Positions 38,046 to 46,499 of a stretch of 64,000 nucleotides of DNA are shown piece after piece. Position 1 is the first letter of the stretch, and each line of letters starts with the position of its first letter. The notes beneath the pieces are model-generated. The model had not been told where the DNA came from and did not search any database. It was given only the letters and a program-made list of their open reading frames with translations. Both the position numbers and the translations under genes were made by a program. The stretch covers positions 42,112-106,111 of the forward strand of contig URGP01000010.1 of assembly GCA_900547395.1 (NCBI GenBank). The letters are read 5' to 3'. The stretch comes from an uncultured Opitutales bacterium. GTDB taxonomy: Bacteria > Verrucomicrobiota > Verrucomicrobiia > Opitutales > Intestinicryptomonadaceae.

Positions 38046-38984
38046 TTAAAAGTTAAAATCGGGCTTGTTCCAATATGCCGCAGGTCGGTTGTGCGAAGTT
38101 GCGAACATTTTGCGGGCAAGCTCGAAATCCGTTTCGTTTTCAATAATAATCGCGGGGGAGAATGCGCTTTTGCCGTCGCGCGGAAGAATTGTTTTGCAGT
38201 TTAACTTCTTTATATTTTCTGATTTTTCAAAATCTGAAATCATATTTGCGCGATTTTTTAAAATTTCGGATACATTCAATTTTTTCAGCATCTCGAAAGA
38301 AAAGGGGCTTATGCGGCACACTGCATTGGAATTGAAGAGCTTTTCCTCTCCTTTCATGAAGAGTTTTCGATAAGCTTTGTCTTCAATGCCGCCTGCTTTT
38401 TTCGCGATGGTTTTTAGCGTCATTGCAGAAAGTATGTCTCCTGCAAAGTCAGGCATGGAAGTGCTTGGCAGGACGACTATTTTGCGCGGCTTTTCGCCTT
38501 TTAATTTCAAGTACGCCCCGTCGGGAAGGGGAAGAAGCTTGCGCAGACTCGCAAAAACGCAGTTTGCGGCGGAGTTTTTCGCCCACTCCGAAAATGGGGC
38601 AAATGTCGCGTCCAAAATCGAGAATGTTTGCGGATTTTTCAAAATCCAGCCCTCTATTTCGGCTTGGTTGGAAGCCCCGAAGAAATCCATGAACAAAATT
38701 GCCTCCGACGCTTTCAAGCTTAAGGTTTCAATATGGTTTTCCGAGTATGTTTTTACTTCAAAAAAGCCTTTAAAAAATATCGGCAAAGACGGGCAAATTA
38801 ATTCGGGCAGAAATATTGTTTTTATGCCCGATTTTTTCAGAAAAGGAAATGCCGCGCACAGCGCGCTTCGTCCCGAGGCGTATAGTTCCGCGCTTTTTAC
38901 CAAGTCGAAAAAAGTTTCGCCGCCGCCCAGTTCGTTTTCGGAGGGAAGCTCCAAATAGCAGTCAAGCGGCGACAATACTTTCAT
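38046..38984 (-). CDS. PLP-dependent aminotransferase-fold protein of unknown role
   Basis: 312 residues. The layout is that of a fold-type I PLP enzyme: an N-terminal ASGRSALCAAFPFLK loop, ILFMDFFG as the Asp-bearing strand, and FASLRKLLPLPDGAYLKL, in which the Lys of SLRK would bind PLP. It is shorter than the typical 370-400 residues and lacks an obvious large C-terminal domain. Such proteins with an SxRKxLPxPDG-type motif often occur in cell-surface sugar or lipid gene clusters. Here it follows ubiE and an RluA-like gene with one-base spacing, on the same transcript. The assignment is by pattern recognition, so moderate. Confidence 0.6.
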   Translation of the reverse strand: MKVLSPLDCYLELPSENELGGGETFFDLVKSAELYASGRSALCAAFPFLKKSGIKTIFLPELICPSLPIFFKGFFEVKTYSENHIETLSLKASEAILFMDFFGASNQAEIEGWILKNPQTFSILDATFAPFSEWAKNSAANCVFASLRKLLPLPDGAYLKLKGEKPRKIVVLPSTSMPDFAGDILSAMTLKTIAKKAGGIEDKAYRKLFMKGEEKLFNSNAVCRISPFSFEMLKKLNVSEILKNRANMISDFEKSENIKKLNCKTILPRDGKSAFSPAIIIENETDFELARKMFATSHNRPAAYWNKPDFNF

Positions 38985-38985
38985 T

Positions 38986-39777
38986 TTACGAATTGAAATC
39001 CTCCGCGTTTCCGAGGTTGTTTTCTGCCATGAAATCGGCGAAGTCCTGAGGAATTTTCGCTTTTATCACGAGGTTTGGGTAAATTTTTGAAAAATCCAAA
39101 ATCCATGCGTGCAGGGCTTGGCGGGGCATCAGCATTTTTTCCATGTCTTCCCGCGACAATCCGTTTTCTATGAAATTCAAATATACGTTTTCGTCTCCAC
39201 CGTAAATTTTATCGCCGACAACCCTCATGTTTATCCATTCCGCGTGGGCGCGAATTTGGTGCTTGCGCCCCGTGATTATTTCAACTTCCGAAAGCGTGAG
39301 CGGAACGGGGGTTGAGGTTGTGCGTATCGGGGTGAAAAGTGTTTCCGCCGCTTTTGCCGAGCCTTTGTCGATTGCGGCAATCTGCTTTACTGCGACGTTT
39401 GAATTTTTGTCGTCGGCAAGCGGCTGGCTTACAACGTATTTGCCAAGCATGTTGCCGCGCAAGATGGTTAGATATTTCTTGCCCACAAGCTTGGATTCTA
39501 TCGCCTTTTGAATTGTGCTTGCGCTTTTTTTGTCCTTTGCGAACACCACGGCTCCGCTTGTCTCGCGGTCAAGGCGGCTTACAAGGTGGATTGTGTCAAG
39601 CTTGGTGAGTTCGCGCATAGCCCCGACGAGGCTTGACAGAGGCCCGTTTTTGGAGGGGTGGCAGACGAGCCAGCCGGGCTTGTTTACGGCGATGATTTTT
39701 TCGTCTTCAAAAATTATCCAAGTTTTAAGCTCGTCCAAATCCACGAGTTCCGGGGTTTTGCCAAATTTGTCTGTCAT
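38986..39777 (-). CDS. RluA-family 23S/tRNA pseudouridine synthase
   Basis: 263 residues, without the N-terminal S4 domain found in RluC/RluD. It isomerises specific uridines in RNA. The catalytic motif is HLVSRLDRETSGAVVFAK with the nucleophilic Asp70, preceded by IIFEDEKIIAVNKPGWLVCH and followed by EVEIITGRKHQIRAHA near 170-185. Its RNA target cannot be read from sequence. The start overlaps the ubiE stop by 4 bp and the next gene starts one base after its stop. Confidence 0.88.
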   Translation of the reverse strand: MTDKFGKTPELVDLDELKTWIIFEDEKIIAVNKPGWLVCHPSKNGPLSSLVGAMRELTKLDTIHLVSRLDRETSGAVVFAKDKKSASTIQKAIESKLVGKKYLTILRGNMLGKYVVSQPLADDKNSNVAVKQIAAIDKGSAKAAETLFTPIRTTSTPVPLTLSEVEIITGRKHQIRAHAEWINMRVVGDKIYGGDENVYLNFIENGLSREDMEKMLMPRQALHAWILDFSKIYPNLVIKAKIPQDFADFMAENNLGNAEDFNS

Positions 39778-40490
39778 ATTTTTTGCGCTTCTGTCAAAGC
39801 CACGCAGCCGAACGCGAAGCTCTTTGTTTTCGCGTTTTTAAAGCCGCAGCTTTCAATTAGTTTGTTGAGTTCTTTTTTGCGGGGGAACGCCCTTGTGGTT
39901 TTCGCCAAATATTCGTAGTCGGACTTGTCTGCGCCGAAGCGCGATGCAATGCGCGGCACAAACTGCTCCATAAAAATGTTCTGCGCCCACTCCACGCATT
40001 TGGGCGCGCGCGCGACCTCCAAAATGAAGAGCTTGCCGCCGTCTTTTAAGACTCTTGATATTTCTTTCAGGCAAATTTCTCTGTCTTTAAAGTTTCTGAA
40101 CCCGAATGCGATTGCAACAGCCGAAAATCTTCCGTCTTCAAATTGAAGTTTGGCTGCGTCGGCAATCTCGAATTGCACGTTGCGGGGATTGCGTGTAAGT
40201 ATTTTCGATTTTGCAAGCTCGAGCATTTCGGGGCAAAAGTCGGCGCAGGTGATTTTTTGTTCGGGGCATATGTCCAAAATGCGCATTGCAACGTCTCCGC
40301 TTCCGCATGCAAGGTCGAGTATTTCCCCTTTTTCTGCGCATTTTACCGCAGACTTTGCAAGGGCTTTCCGCCAACGGGCGTCCATTCCGAAACACATGGC
40401 GCGGTTTATTTTGTCGTAGGACGGAGCTACGCGGGCAAACATTTTGCCGACGTCTTTCGGGTCTCTTGTTTCGGGATTTGCAATCTGCAT
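39774..40490 (-). CDS. ubiE: Demethylmenaquinone/ubiquinone methyltransferase
   Basis: 238 residues. UbiE/MenG C-methylates demethylmenaquinone (and ubiquinone precursors) with SAM. The N-terminus FARVAPSYDKINRAMCFGMDARWR is the family signature, followed by the SAM motif EILDLACGSGDVAMRIL and the post-motif GFRNFKDREICLKEISRVLKDGG. No ubiquinone genes are in view; given the suggested anaerobic life, menaquinone is the more likely substrate, an inference. It is first in a three-gene minus-strand operon with overlapping ends. Confidence 0.93.
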   Translation of the reverse strand: MQIANPETRDPKDVGKMFARVAPSYDKINRAMCFGMDARWRKALAKSAVKCAEKGEILDLACGSGDVAMRILDICPEQKITCADFCPEMLELAKSKILTRNPRNVQFEIADAAKLQFEDGRFSAVAIAFGFRNFKDREICLKEISRVLKDGGKLFILEVARAPKCVEWAQNIFMEQFVPRIASRFGADKSDYEYLAKTTRAFPRKKELNKLIESCGFKNAKTKSFAFGCVALTEAQKI

Positions 40491-40652
40491 TGTCGTAAAA
40501 TAAAAAGGTTTCCGACCTTAAAAGTCCAGTTTAATGCAAAAAAAACATAACAATTTTATAATGAATGAAAAAATATTTTATTTTCTCTTGAAAAAGCTCC
40601 GATGCAATGCCATATAGGAAAATTCTTTTTATAAAAGGGATATTGTAAAAAT

Positions 40653-41006
40653 ATGCAAAACTTAACAAAACGAGAAATTGTACAGAAGATTTATACGACA
40701 AAGCCTGAATGCCGCAATGGCAGCGTGCTTCAAAACGACGTCAAGGATATCGTTCAAATGACGTTGGACACAATCGTGGAAAGCCTTTCTTCCGGTAGAA
40801 ATGTAGAACTTAGAAATTTCGGCGTGCTTGAAGTGCAGGTGCGCAAGCCACGCGTCGGCAGAAATCCGACGATGCCGCAAAACGATGTAGTAATTCCAAA
40901 GCGCGCAATCGTGAAGTTCAAGTCCGGCAAGGAATTGAAGGCGGCGTTGAAAAAGCTTGATTTGGGCATTGTCGAAAACGCGCGCCAATCGAGAGCCCGC
41001 AAATAA
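40653..41006 (+). CDS. HU/IHF family nucleoid-associated DNA-binding protein
   Basis: 117 residues, about 20 more than classical HU. LTKREIVQKI at the start, VELRNFGVLEVQVRKPRVGRNP and PKRAIVKFKSGKELKAALK are the hallmarks of the HU/IHF beta-arm fold that bends DNA. The arm is followed by a short basic C-terminus (ENARQSRARK). It sits directly before hisS in the same direction (4 bp between stop and start), so the two are co-transcribed. Confidence 0.93.
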   Translation: MQNLTKREIVQKIYTTKPECRNGSVLQNDVKDIVQMTLDTIVESLSSGRNVELRNFGVLEVQVRKPRVGRNPTMPQNDVVIPKRAIVKFKSGKELKAALKKLDLGIVENARQSRARK

Positions 41007-41010
41007 GCTT

Positions 41011-42324
41011 ATGTTTAAGACACTGCCGGGATTCAGAGAATTTTACCCTGAGGATTGCGCGAAGAAATCCGCAATGTTCGAGGTGTGGAAAAATACAGCC
41101 CGAACTTTCGGATTTTCGGAGTTTGAGCCTCCCGTTCTCGAGTCTCTTGATTTATTCACGGAAAAGTCGGGCGAGGAAATCCGAAGCCAGCTTTTCGAGT
41201 TTACCGACAAAGGCGGCAGGGAAGTTGCCCTGCGCCCTGAAATGACGCCATCTCTTGCCAGAATGGTCGGGGCGCGGGCAGGCGGCATACGCCGTCCCGT
41301 AAAGTGGTTTGCAATCGGCGAAAACTATCGCTACGAACGCCAGCAAAAGGGCAGATTGCGCGCCTTTTACCAGTTCAACGCCGACATATTGGGCGACGAA
41401 TCCATTTCGGCTGATGCGGAAATCATTGCGCTTTTGATTGAGTCTCTGCGCTCTTTCGGGCTTACGGAAAACGAGTTCAAGCTCCGTTTGGGAGACCGAA
41501 ATCTGTGGGTTCTCTTCCTCGAAACTTTGGGTATTGGCGATGACCGCATCGCCTCGGTTTTGTCGGTTGTCGATAAAATTGAGAAGGTTCGCCCCGAAGC
41601 TTTTTCGGAAATGATGGCGGAAGCGTTGTCGGGTTCGGGGCTTTCGGCAGGCGAAGTTTCGGAAAATTGCAGAAAGTTTGTGGCAATAAACAGTGTCGAA
41701 AATCTTGAAGCGGCGTTTTCTTCCTGCAACAAAGAATTTAAGGCGAAAATCGAAGCCAGATTGAACGATTGGCGCAATTTGCTTTCAATCTTGGACTTGA
41801 TGGGCGTCGGAGGCTTTGTGAAAGTTGACATGGGCATCGTGCGCGGTTTGGCTTATTACACGGGTTTTGTTTTCGAGGCATTCCAAACTGTCGGAACGGG
41901 TCGCGCTCTCGCGGGCGGTGGCAGGTACGATGCGCTTGTAAAAAAACTCGGCTATCCCGACATGTGCGCCGTTGGTTTCGGAATGGGCGATGTCACTGTC
42001 TGCGATTTGCTGGAGCTTACGGGCAAACTGCCAAAGGCGGACTTTTCGCCCGACGCATATGCTGTTATTGGTTCCCAGTCATTGCTTGCGCGCGTTTTGC
42101 CGATAATATTCGAGCTTCGCAGAAGCGGCGTGAAAGTCGATTATCCTTTTAAAATTTCCGGATTTGGAAAGCAGTTTAAAATGGCGGACGCAGTTGGCGC
42201 AAAATTCGCGCTGATTTTCGGCGAAGACGAACTTTCCAAAAATTCGGTAAAAATCAAGGATTTGAAGCTTGGAACAGAAACTGAAGTTGAAATTTCCAAA
42301 CTTTTGTCTTTTTTTGGGAAATAA
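41011..42324 (+). CDS. hisS: Histidyl-tRNA synthetase
   Basis: 437 residues from ATG 41011. HisRS attaches histidine to tRNA-His. Class II motif 2 is RYERQQKGRLRAFYQFNADILG, and the histidine-binding HisA-type motif is RGLAYYTGFVFE with an Ala where many enzymes have Asp (RGLDYYT); GGGRYD and AVGFGMG of motif 3 are present. An anticodon-binding domain fills the last 100 residues. The frame is open for 18 codons upstream, overlapping the HU stop, but MFKTLPGFREFYPEDCAKKS is the standard HisRS start. tRNA-Ile2 follows 70 bp downstream. Confidence 0.92.
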   Translation: MFKTLPGFREFYPEDCAKKSAMFEVWKNTARTFGFSEFEPPVLESLDLFTEKSGEEIRSQLFEFTDKGGREVALRPEMTPSLARMVGARAGGIRRPVKWFAIGENYRYERQQKGRLRAFYQFNADILGDESISADAEIIALLIESLRSFGLTENEFKLRLGDRNLWVLFLETLGIGDDRIASVLSVVDKIEKVRPEAFSEMMAEALSGSGLSAGEVSENCRKFVAINSVENLEAAFSSCNKEFKAKIEARLNDWRNLLSILDLMGVGGFVKVDMGIVRGLAYYTGFVFEAFQTVGTGRALAGGGRYDALVKKLGYPDMCAVGFGMGDVTVCDLLELTGKLPKADFSPDAYAVIGSQSLLARVLPIIFELRRSGVKVDYPFKISGFGKQFKMADAVGAKFALIFGEDELSKNSVKIKDLKLGTETEVEISKLLSFFGK

Positions 42325-42394
42325 ATTTTTGCAAATTCAAGTTTTGTGCTTGCAAGACGCAAAATAATCCGCACATTTGTTTACTTTAAAAAAC

Positions 42395-42467
42395 GGGTTG
42401 GTAGCTCAGTGGTCAGAGCAGGCGACTCATAATCGCTTGGTCGTGGGTTCAAGTCCCACCCGACCCA
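42395..42467 (+). tRNA. tRNA-Ile (CAT anticodon, Ile2 type)
   Basis: A 73-nt cloverleaf: acceptor GGGTTGG/CCGACCC (one G-U), D arm GCTC/GAGC, anticodon stem GGCGA/TCGCT with loop CTCATAA, TPsiC stem GTGGG/CCCAC with TTCAAGT, and discriminator A; no encoded CCA. The anticodon is CAT, but the anticodon arm and D-arm region are nearly identical to E. coli tRNA-Ile2, whose C34 is changed to lysidine by TilS to read AUA. It does not have the initiator-type 1-72 mismatch or the elongator-Met arm. The Ile identity is thus strong but rests on remembered sequence similarity. Confidence 0.92.
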
Positions 42468-42485
42468 CGTTTTTTTATTATCAGT

Positions 42486-42522
42486 AAAAATTCGCAACGG
42501 AATTTCCGTTGCGAATTTTTTT
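42486..42522 (+). terminator. Rho-independent terminator after the tRNA
   Basis: ATTCGCAACGGA/TCCGTTGCGAAT stem with a three-base loop, then T-run, 20 bp after the tRNA. Confidence 0.9.
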
Positions 42523-42602
42523 GTGCTTCAATATCCGATTTTTGTTTTTTGTTGAAAAAGTTTTTTTTAAGATTTAAATAACTTTTTGAATAGGGGAGAT
42601 AT

Positions 42603-45600
42603 ATGAAAATCTTTGGAATGTTTTTTGTGGCGTTTTTTTCTTCGATGCTTTTTTGCGCTGATTTGAATGCAAAAATAAGTCGTATAATAAATTCTTCAAA
42701 TTCCATAACACAAAAAATGGCAGTCTTCGATTTAAGAGCGAAAATTGCCTTTGTGTCCGGCAGTGTCCCTGAGCTTTCAGATTCTTCCGAATTATTGAAA
42801 AATTCGATTGTCATTGGGCGTCCGGACGAAAATCCGAATTTGGGCGAATTTTCGGACGATGCTGCCAAGCTCTCAAAAGGCGGATACATTATAAGAAAAA
42901 TAGCGAATGGTTCTGTTGCGGTTGTCGCAAACGACGACGAAGGGGTTGTAAACGGCGCAAATGCCCTGTTAAGGCAGATGGGATATGGGTTTACGCTTGG
43001 AACGCAATTTACTCCGTCAAAGCTAAATGAAAAAATCGAAGACGAAGTAAAGTCTCCCAAGCTTGGCGTGAGGGGATTTTTGCCGTGGTACAATTTTTTC
43101 AACAGCCCCACAACTTGGGACGAACCCGACCATAGGGCTTTCGTTGACGATGCCATGGCGTTGGGCGCGAATTTCATCGGCTTTCACAACTACAACGGAG
43201 AGCCCCTCTGTGGATATGTTGATGAAAACAAAAAACTTGTGAAAGCGGGGCGTCTGCGTTCCACAAAATATCCTACTTGGGGAACTCATCTCTTGAAAAC
43301 CGAAGATTTCGGTTTCGGAACAGACAAAATTTACTCCGGAGATTATTTCGGGGCAGGCACTTCAAAAATAAAAGATGATGCCAAAGCCGTTTTGGCGGAG
43401 CAGAACTTGGTGGCGAAAATGCTTGCCTATGCGGACAACAAAGGGGTGAAAACCTGCATCGGATTTGAGATAGGGGAACACCACAACACTCCGATCCCGA
43501 CGGACGAGGGAGATATGGAGATTTTCGTAAACAGGCTGCGCCATGTCGTAGAGAAATATCCGAATGCAAAATATGTATGGCTTTGGCTTCCCGAAGCTTC
43601 GGGGCTTGCGGGAATGTCTTGGGGAATCGGAGGCTCGAAAAATGCCAAGCAATCGCTTGCCCTTTACGCAAACAATTCGCTTGATGTTTACAAAATGATT
43701 GGCGGCTTTAACGAAACTCTTGCGCGCCACGGAGCATACGACAAGAGTTCTGGCGGGGAATTGGGCAGGACAATGCGGGCAATCTGCCTTGAACAGTGCG
43801 CGAAAGCCGCCTTGAAAGTTTTGTCGCAATACGAAAATCCGCCCAAACTTGTCATGAGCGGATGGGGCGGCGATACTTATCTTGGCGCGGATTTATATTT
43901 TGACGGCTTGAATAAAACTTTGCCGAAAGACGTGGTGTTTTCCGCCCTCGAACACATTTCTCCCCGACCCAAGATAAGCGATGTTTACGGTACGCTGGCA
44001 GGGCGCGAGGTTTGGCCTATTCCCTGGCTTGAAAATGACGGCGACCAGTGGCAGCCCCAGCCGTGGGTAAAAACTTTCAAGGGTTTGATGGAAGATTTGT
44101 ATGCGAAAAATTGCGACGGCGTGCTTGCCATACATTGGCGCACGCGATGTGTCGGGGAAGCGTTCCAATATTTGTGCGACAGCGCGTGGAACGGCGCAAT
44201 GCCGCTTGAAAGCTTCTTTTTGAATTATGCCAAAACTCTCTACGGCGATGAAAACACTGCCCAAATGGCGAAAATCCACGAGGACTTGGACGCGCTGCCT
44301 TACAGATGGCTTGGCGGAAAGGGTCAGAAAGAATGCGGTTCTTTCGAGTGGGGCGAAGTCGGGGATAGTAAATTTTTGGACAGGCTTTTGGAGATAAAAT
44401 CGAGAATAAAAAAATTGAAGTTTAAAAATCCGTCGGCTTTGGAAAACGCAAACTGGCTTTTGGCGCGCATTGATTGGACTGTCGCTTATCGGGAAATGAC
44501 CGTGCATTCTCTTGTTGCTCAAAGCGCCATTAAGCATGGCAAATACCAAGAGGCGCTTGCAGAGCTTGCAAATCCATGCTATCCCAATGCGTTTAGAACT
44601 TACGCAAAAAGGATTTCCACAAGAGGCGAATATGGCGTCCTTGCGACAGTGAATACCAAGGCGTATGTTGACTGGCTTAAAATGCGTGAAACGGTCGAAA
44701 ATGCTTTGGGCAAAAAATTAAAGATTGCTGACTGCGCTTGGGATATTGAAAAAAACGATAGGTTTGTCTCGCTTGCAAGGCGCATTACAAGTATTGAAGA
44801 AGGAGATGATTTTGAAATCGAGCCGATTGTTTTCGGGGGTGGAGATGCTTGGATTTTTTATCGCAAGCTTGGCGAAAAGTCTTGGAAGTCGAAAAAATTG
44901 GAAGAAAATCATAATTGGGTAAAGCATATAAAAATTCCCGCTTCGGAAATAGGGGATGTCGGCATCGAATATGCTTTCGGGTTTTCAAAAAGCCCGCGGA
45001 TTGCAAATAAACATCTGCTTTCGGTCGCTCCTAAAATCGAAATGGCTGTCCGCGCAAAAAAGAATGTTTCTTTTGACGGCGTAAAGTTGGAGGCGAAAGC
45101 GCAAAGAGGCAAAACCTCTCCCATTATGCTCTCATGGAACGACATTAAAAATGCAGAGTACTACAAAGTTTATCGGGACGGCGAACTTCTTTGTTCCACG
45201 GCGTTTAATTATCTGCCCGATTCTTCCCCGAATAAGAGCGGATTTTATGTTGTTGAAGCTTTTAACAGAAACGAAAAAGTCGCCCAAAGCGAGGCCGCGC
45301 CTTACGAAATGCCAAATATGCCCGTTGGCGAAAAACCGCGCGTTAAAATCGGGCAAAATCCTTCCGGCGTTGTTTTGAAAATCGCCGCCCCGAAGTCCGA
45401 TGCGGCTGTCAAATGCAGAATTTATAAAAGCGGGAAACGCGCAAGAGCCGAACGTTTGAAAAACGAAATTCTTGAGCATGTCGAAGCTTCGCAGCCTTTG
45501 AATGTTCCCGAATATATGCTTTGCGAACTGCCCTTGAACGGCGGGAACGAAGCGTTTTTCTTTGATGAAACTTCGGAGGGAGATTGGGTTTACAAGGCGG

Positions 45601-46193
45601 TGTTTTTAAACGCCCATAATGTCGAAGGCAAAAATTTTGAAGAAATAAAAATCATCCACAAAAAGACACCACAAACGCCTCTTGTCAATCTTCCGCTTAC
45701 AGAAAGACCAAAGGGCGCAAAAGAGGTCGGGGTTGTTAAATATACTTCGGAAGGCGCGGATTTCAGCGGCGGATACGTCGTTTTGCCAAACATAAAGCCG
45801 AAGTTTGGCGCGGGGCTTAAAATCGAATTTGAAATGATGGTTTTTGAAGGGGCAATGCCTGACGGGGTAATGTTGAGCTTTGGTATATTCAGGCTTAACG
45901 GGCTCTATTTCCAGTCGGGAGGCAGGAATTTGAATGTTTGGGGAAGCAGTGAATTTAAAACTGCCGCAGGGGGATTGAAGCCTAATGAGTGGCACAAGGT
46001 TTGTTTTGAATACGACTGCAAGAGCGCGGTTTTAAAAATAGACGGAAAAACCATGTATTCGCAGTCTCTTGATTCTCTTCCGACTGAAAGCGATTATCCG
46101 TTGACTTTGGGCAATTATTCGTCTCCTGAAAAGCGTTATGCTTTCAAGGGGATGTTGCGCAACCTTGCCATCTCCTCTGAAAAAACAGAATAA
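42603..46193 (+). CDS. Large secreted glycoside hydrolase-like protein with Fn3-like and LamG-like domains
   Basis: 1196 residues, signal peptide MKIFGMFFVAFFSSMLFCA. Residues about 35-155 resemble the alpha/beta accessory domain in front of GH20, GH67 and relatives (VAVVANDDEGVVNGANALLR). Residues about 160-600 look like a TIM-barrel catalytic domain with GVRGFLPWYNFFNSP, NFIGFHNYNG, CIGFEIGEHH and YVWLWLPEASGL holding candidate acidic residues. From about 838 a fibronectin-III-like domain (MLSWNDIKNAEYYKVYRDGE) and from about 1027 to the end a concanavalin/LamG-like domain follow. It is the first gene of the carbohydrate locus; a good site (GGGGAG) lies before the ATG. The GH family and substrate are not assigned. 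Confidence 0.72.
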   Translation: MKIFGMFFVAFFSSMLFCADLNAKISRIINSSNSITQKMAVFDLRAKIAFVSGSVPELSDSSELLKNSIVIGRPDENPNLGEFSDDAAKLSKGGYIIRKIANGSVAVVANDDEGVVNGANALLRQMGYGFTLGTQFTPSKLNEKIEDEVKSPKLGVRGFLPWYNFFNSPTTWDEPDHRAFVDDAMALGANFIGFHNYNGEPLCGYVDENKKLVKAGRLRSTKYPTWGTHLLKTEDFGFGTDKIYSGDYFGAGTSKIKDDAKAVLAEQNLVAKMLAYADNKGVKTCIGFEIGEHHNTPIPTDEGDMEIFVNRLRHVVEKYPNAKYVWLWLPEASGLAGMSWGIGGSKNAKQSLALYANNSLDVYKMIGGFNETLARHGAYDKSSGGELGRTMRAICLEQCAKAALKVLSQYENPPKLVMSGWGGDTYLGADLYFDGLNKTLPKDVVFSALEHISPRPKISDVYGTLAGREVWPIPWLENDGDQWQPQPWVKTFKGLMEDLYAKNCDGVLAIHWRTRCVGEAFQYLCDSAWNGAMPLESFFLNYAKTLYGDENTAQMAKIHEDLDALPYRWLGGKGQKECGSFEWGEVGDSKFLDRLLEIKSRIKKLKFKNPSALENANWLLARIDWTVAYREMTVHSLVAQSAIKHGKYQEALAELANPCYPNAFRTYAKRISTRGEYGVLATVNTKAYVDWLKMRETVENALGKKLKIADCAWDIEKNDRFVSLARRITSIEEGDDFEIEPIVFGGGDAWIFYRKLGEKSWKSKKLEENHNWVKHIKIPASEIGDVGIEYAFGFSKSPRIANKHLLSVAPKIEMAVRAKKNVSFDGVKLEAKAQRGKTSPIMLSWNDIKNAEYYKVYRDGELLCSTAFNYLPDSSPNKSGFYVVEAFNRNEKVAQSEAAPYEMPNMPVGEKPRVKIGQNPSGVVLKIAAPKSDAAVKCRIYKSGKRARAERLKNEILEHVEASQPLNVPEYMLCELPLNGGNEAFFFDETSEGDWVYKAVFLNAHNVEGKNFEEIKIIHKKTPQTPLVNLPLTERPKGAKEVGVVKYTSEGADFSGGYVVLPNIKPKFGAGLKIEFEMMVFEGAMPDGVMLSFGIFRLNGLYFQSGGRNLNVWGSSEFKTAAGGLKPNEWHKVCFEYDCKSAVLKIDGKTMYSQSLDSLPTESDYPLTLGNYSSPEKRYAFKGMLRNLAISSEKTE

Positions 46194-46275
46194 AACGGAA
46201 TGAAAAGGCTTCTATTACGGTTGCGAAGCTCTATCTTTCATTTCTTATGAAATGCCTTTTCATTCCGTTTTATTC
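46188..46275. repeat. 22-bp perfect inverted repeat around a 44-nt loop, doubling as terminator
   Basis: Arms 46188-46209 and 46254-46275 are perfectly complementary over 22 bp and contain TAAAACGGAATG. The loop holds a further small stem (TTTCAT/ATGAAA). The right arm is followed by ATTCCG and seven T, so it can act as a large terminator for the glycosidase gene; the left arm includes that gene's stop codon. The length and perfection are greater than those of the other terminators in the window. Confidence 0.8.
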
Positions 46276-46394
46276 CGTTTTTTTGCTTGAAAAGAGAAAA
46301 ATGCGACTGTAATATACTGTACTTGTTTTATGAGAATGGCGTAATTTTTCAATTCCGTCTTTTGATTGCTTGCATGAGGAAAGGAGTTGTTTAT

Positions 46395-46436
46395 ATGTTG
46401 TTTTCATTGCAGAATTTCCAAGGAAATTCTTTTTAG
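46395..46436 (+). CDS. Possible leader peptide before the second Gfo/Idh/MocA gene
   Basis: A strong AAAGGAG site is followed eight bases later by ATG and a 13-codon frame (MLFSLQNFQGNSF) ending in TAG. The second half of the frame forms a hairpin GAATTTCC/GGAAATTC (46412-46429) followed by TTTTT. Such a layout, 64 bp before the next start codon, resembles translation-coupled attenuators, but the AT-rich stem is weak and expression is unproven. Confidence 0.4.
   Translation: MLFSLQNFQGNSF
46411..46434 (+). promoter_or_regulatory. Possible attenuator hairpin within the leader frame
   Basis: AGAATTTCC/GGAAATTCT stem with a two- to four-base loop and a run of five T, inside the 13-codon frame. 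It could end transcription before the Gfo/Idh/MocA-ThuA genes; stem is AT-rich. Confidence 0.4.
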
Positions 46437-46499
46437 AAGGGGGAGAGGGCGCGTTAAGACTATCAATGCGTTCTTGTTTTAAACAAAAATATTGAAATC

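Noticed and set aside
40957..42324. Longer form of HisRS overlapping the HU gene
   Set aside because: The first 18 residues are the HU coding region out of frame; MFKTLPGFREFYPED is the standard HisRS start.
42449..43177. Antisense frame across the start of the large glycosidase-like gene
   Set aside because: It covers the terminator and the real signal peptide region in the opposite direction and its translation is low-complexity Ser/Phe/Lys.
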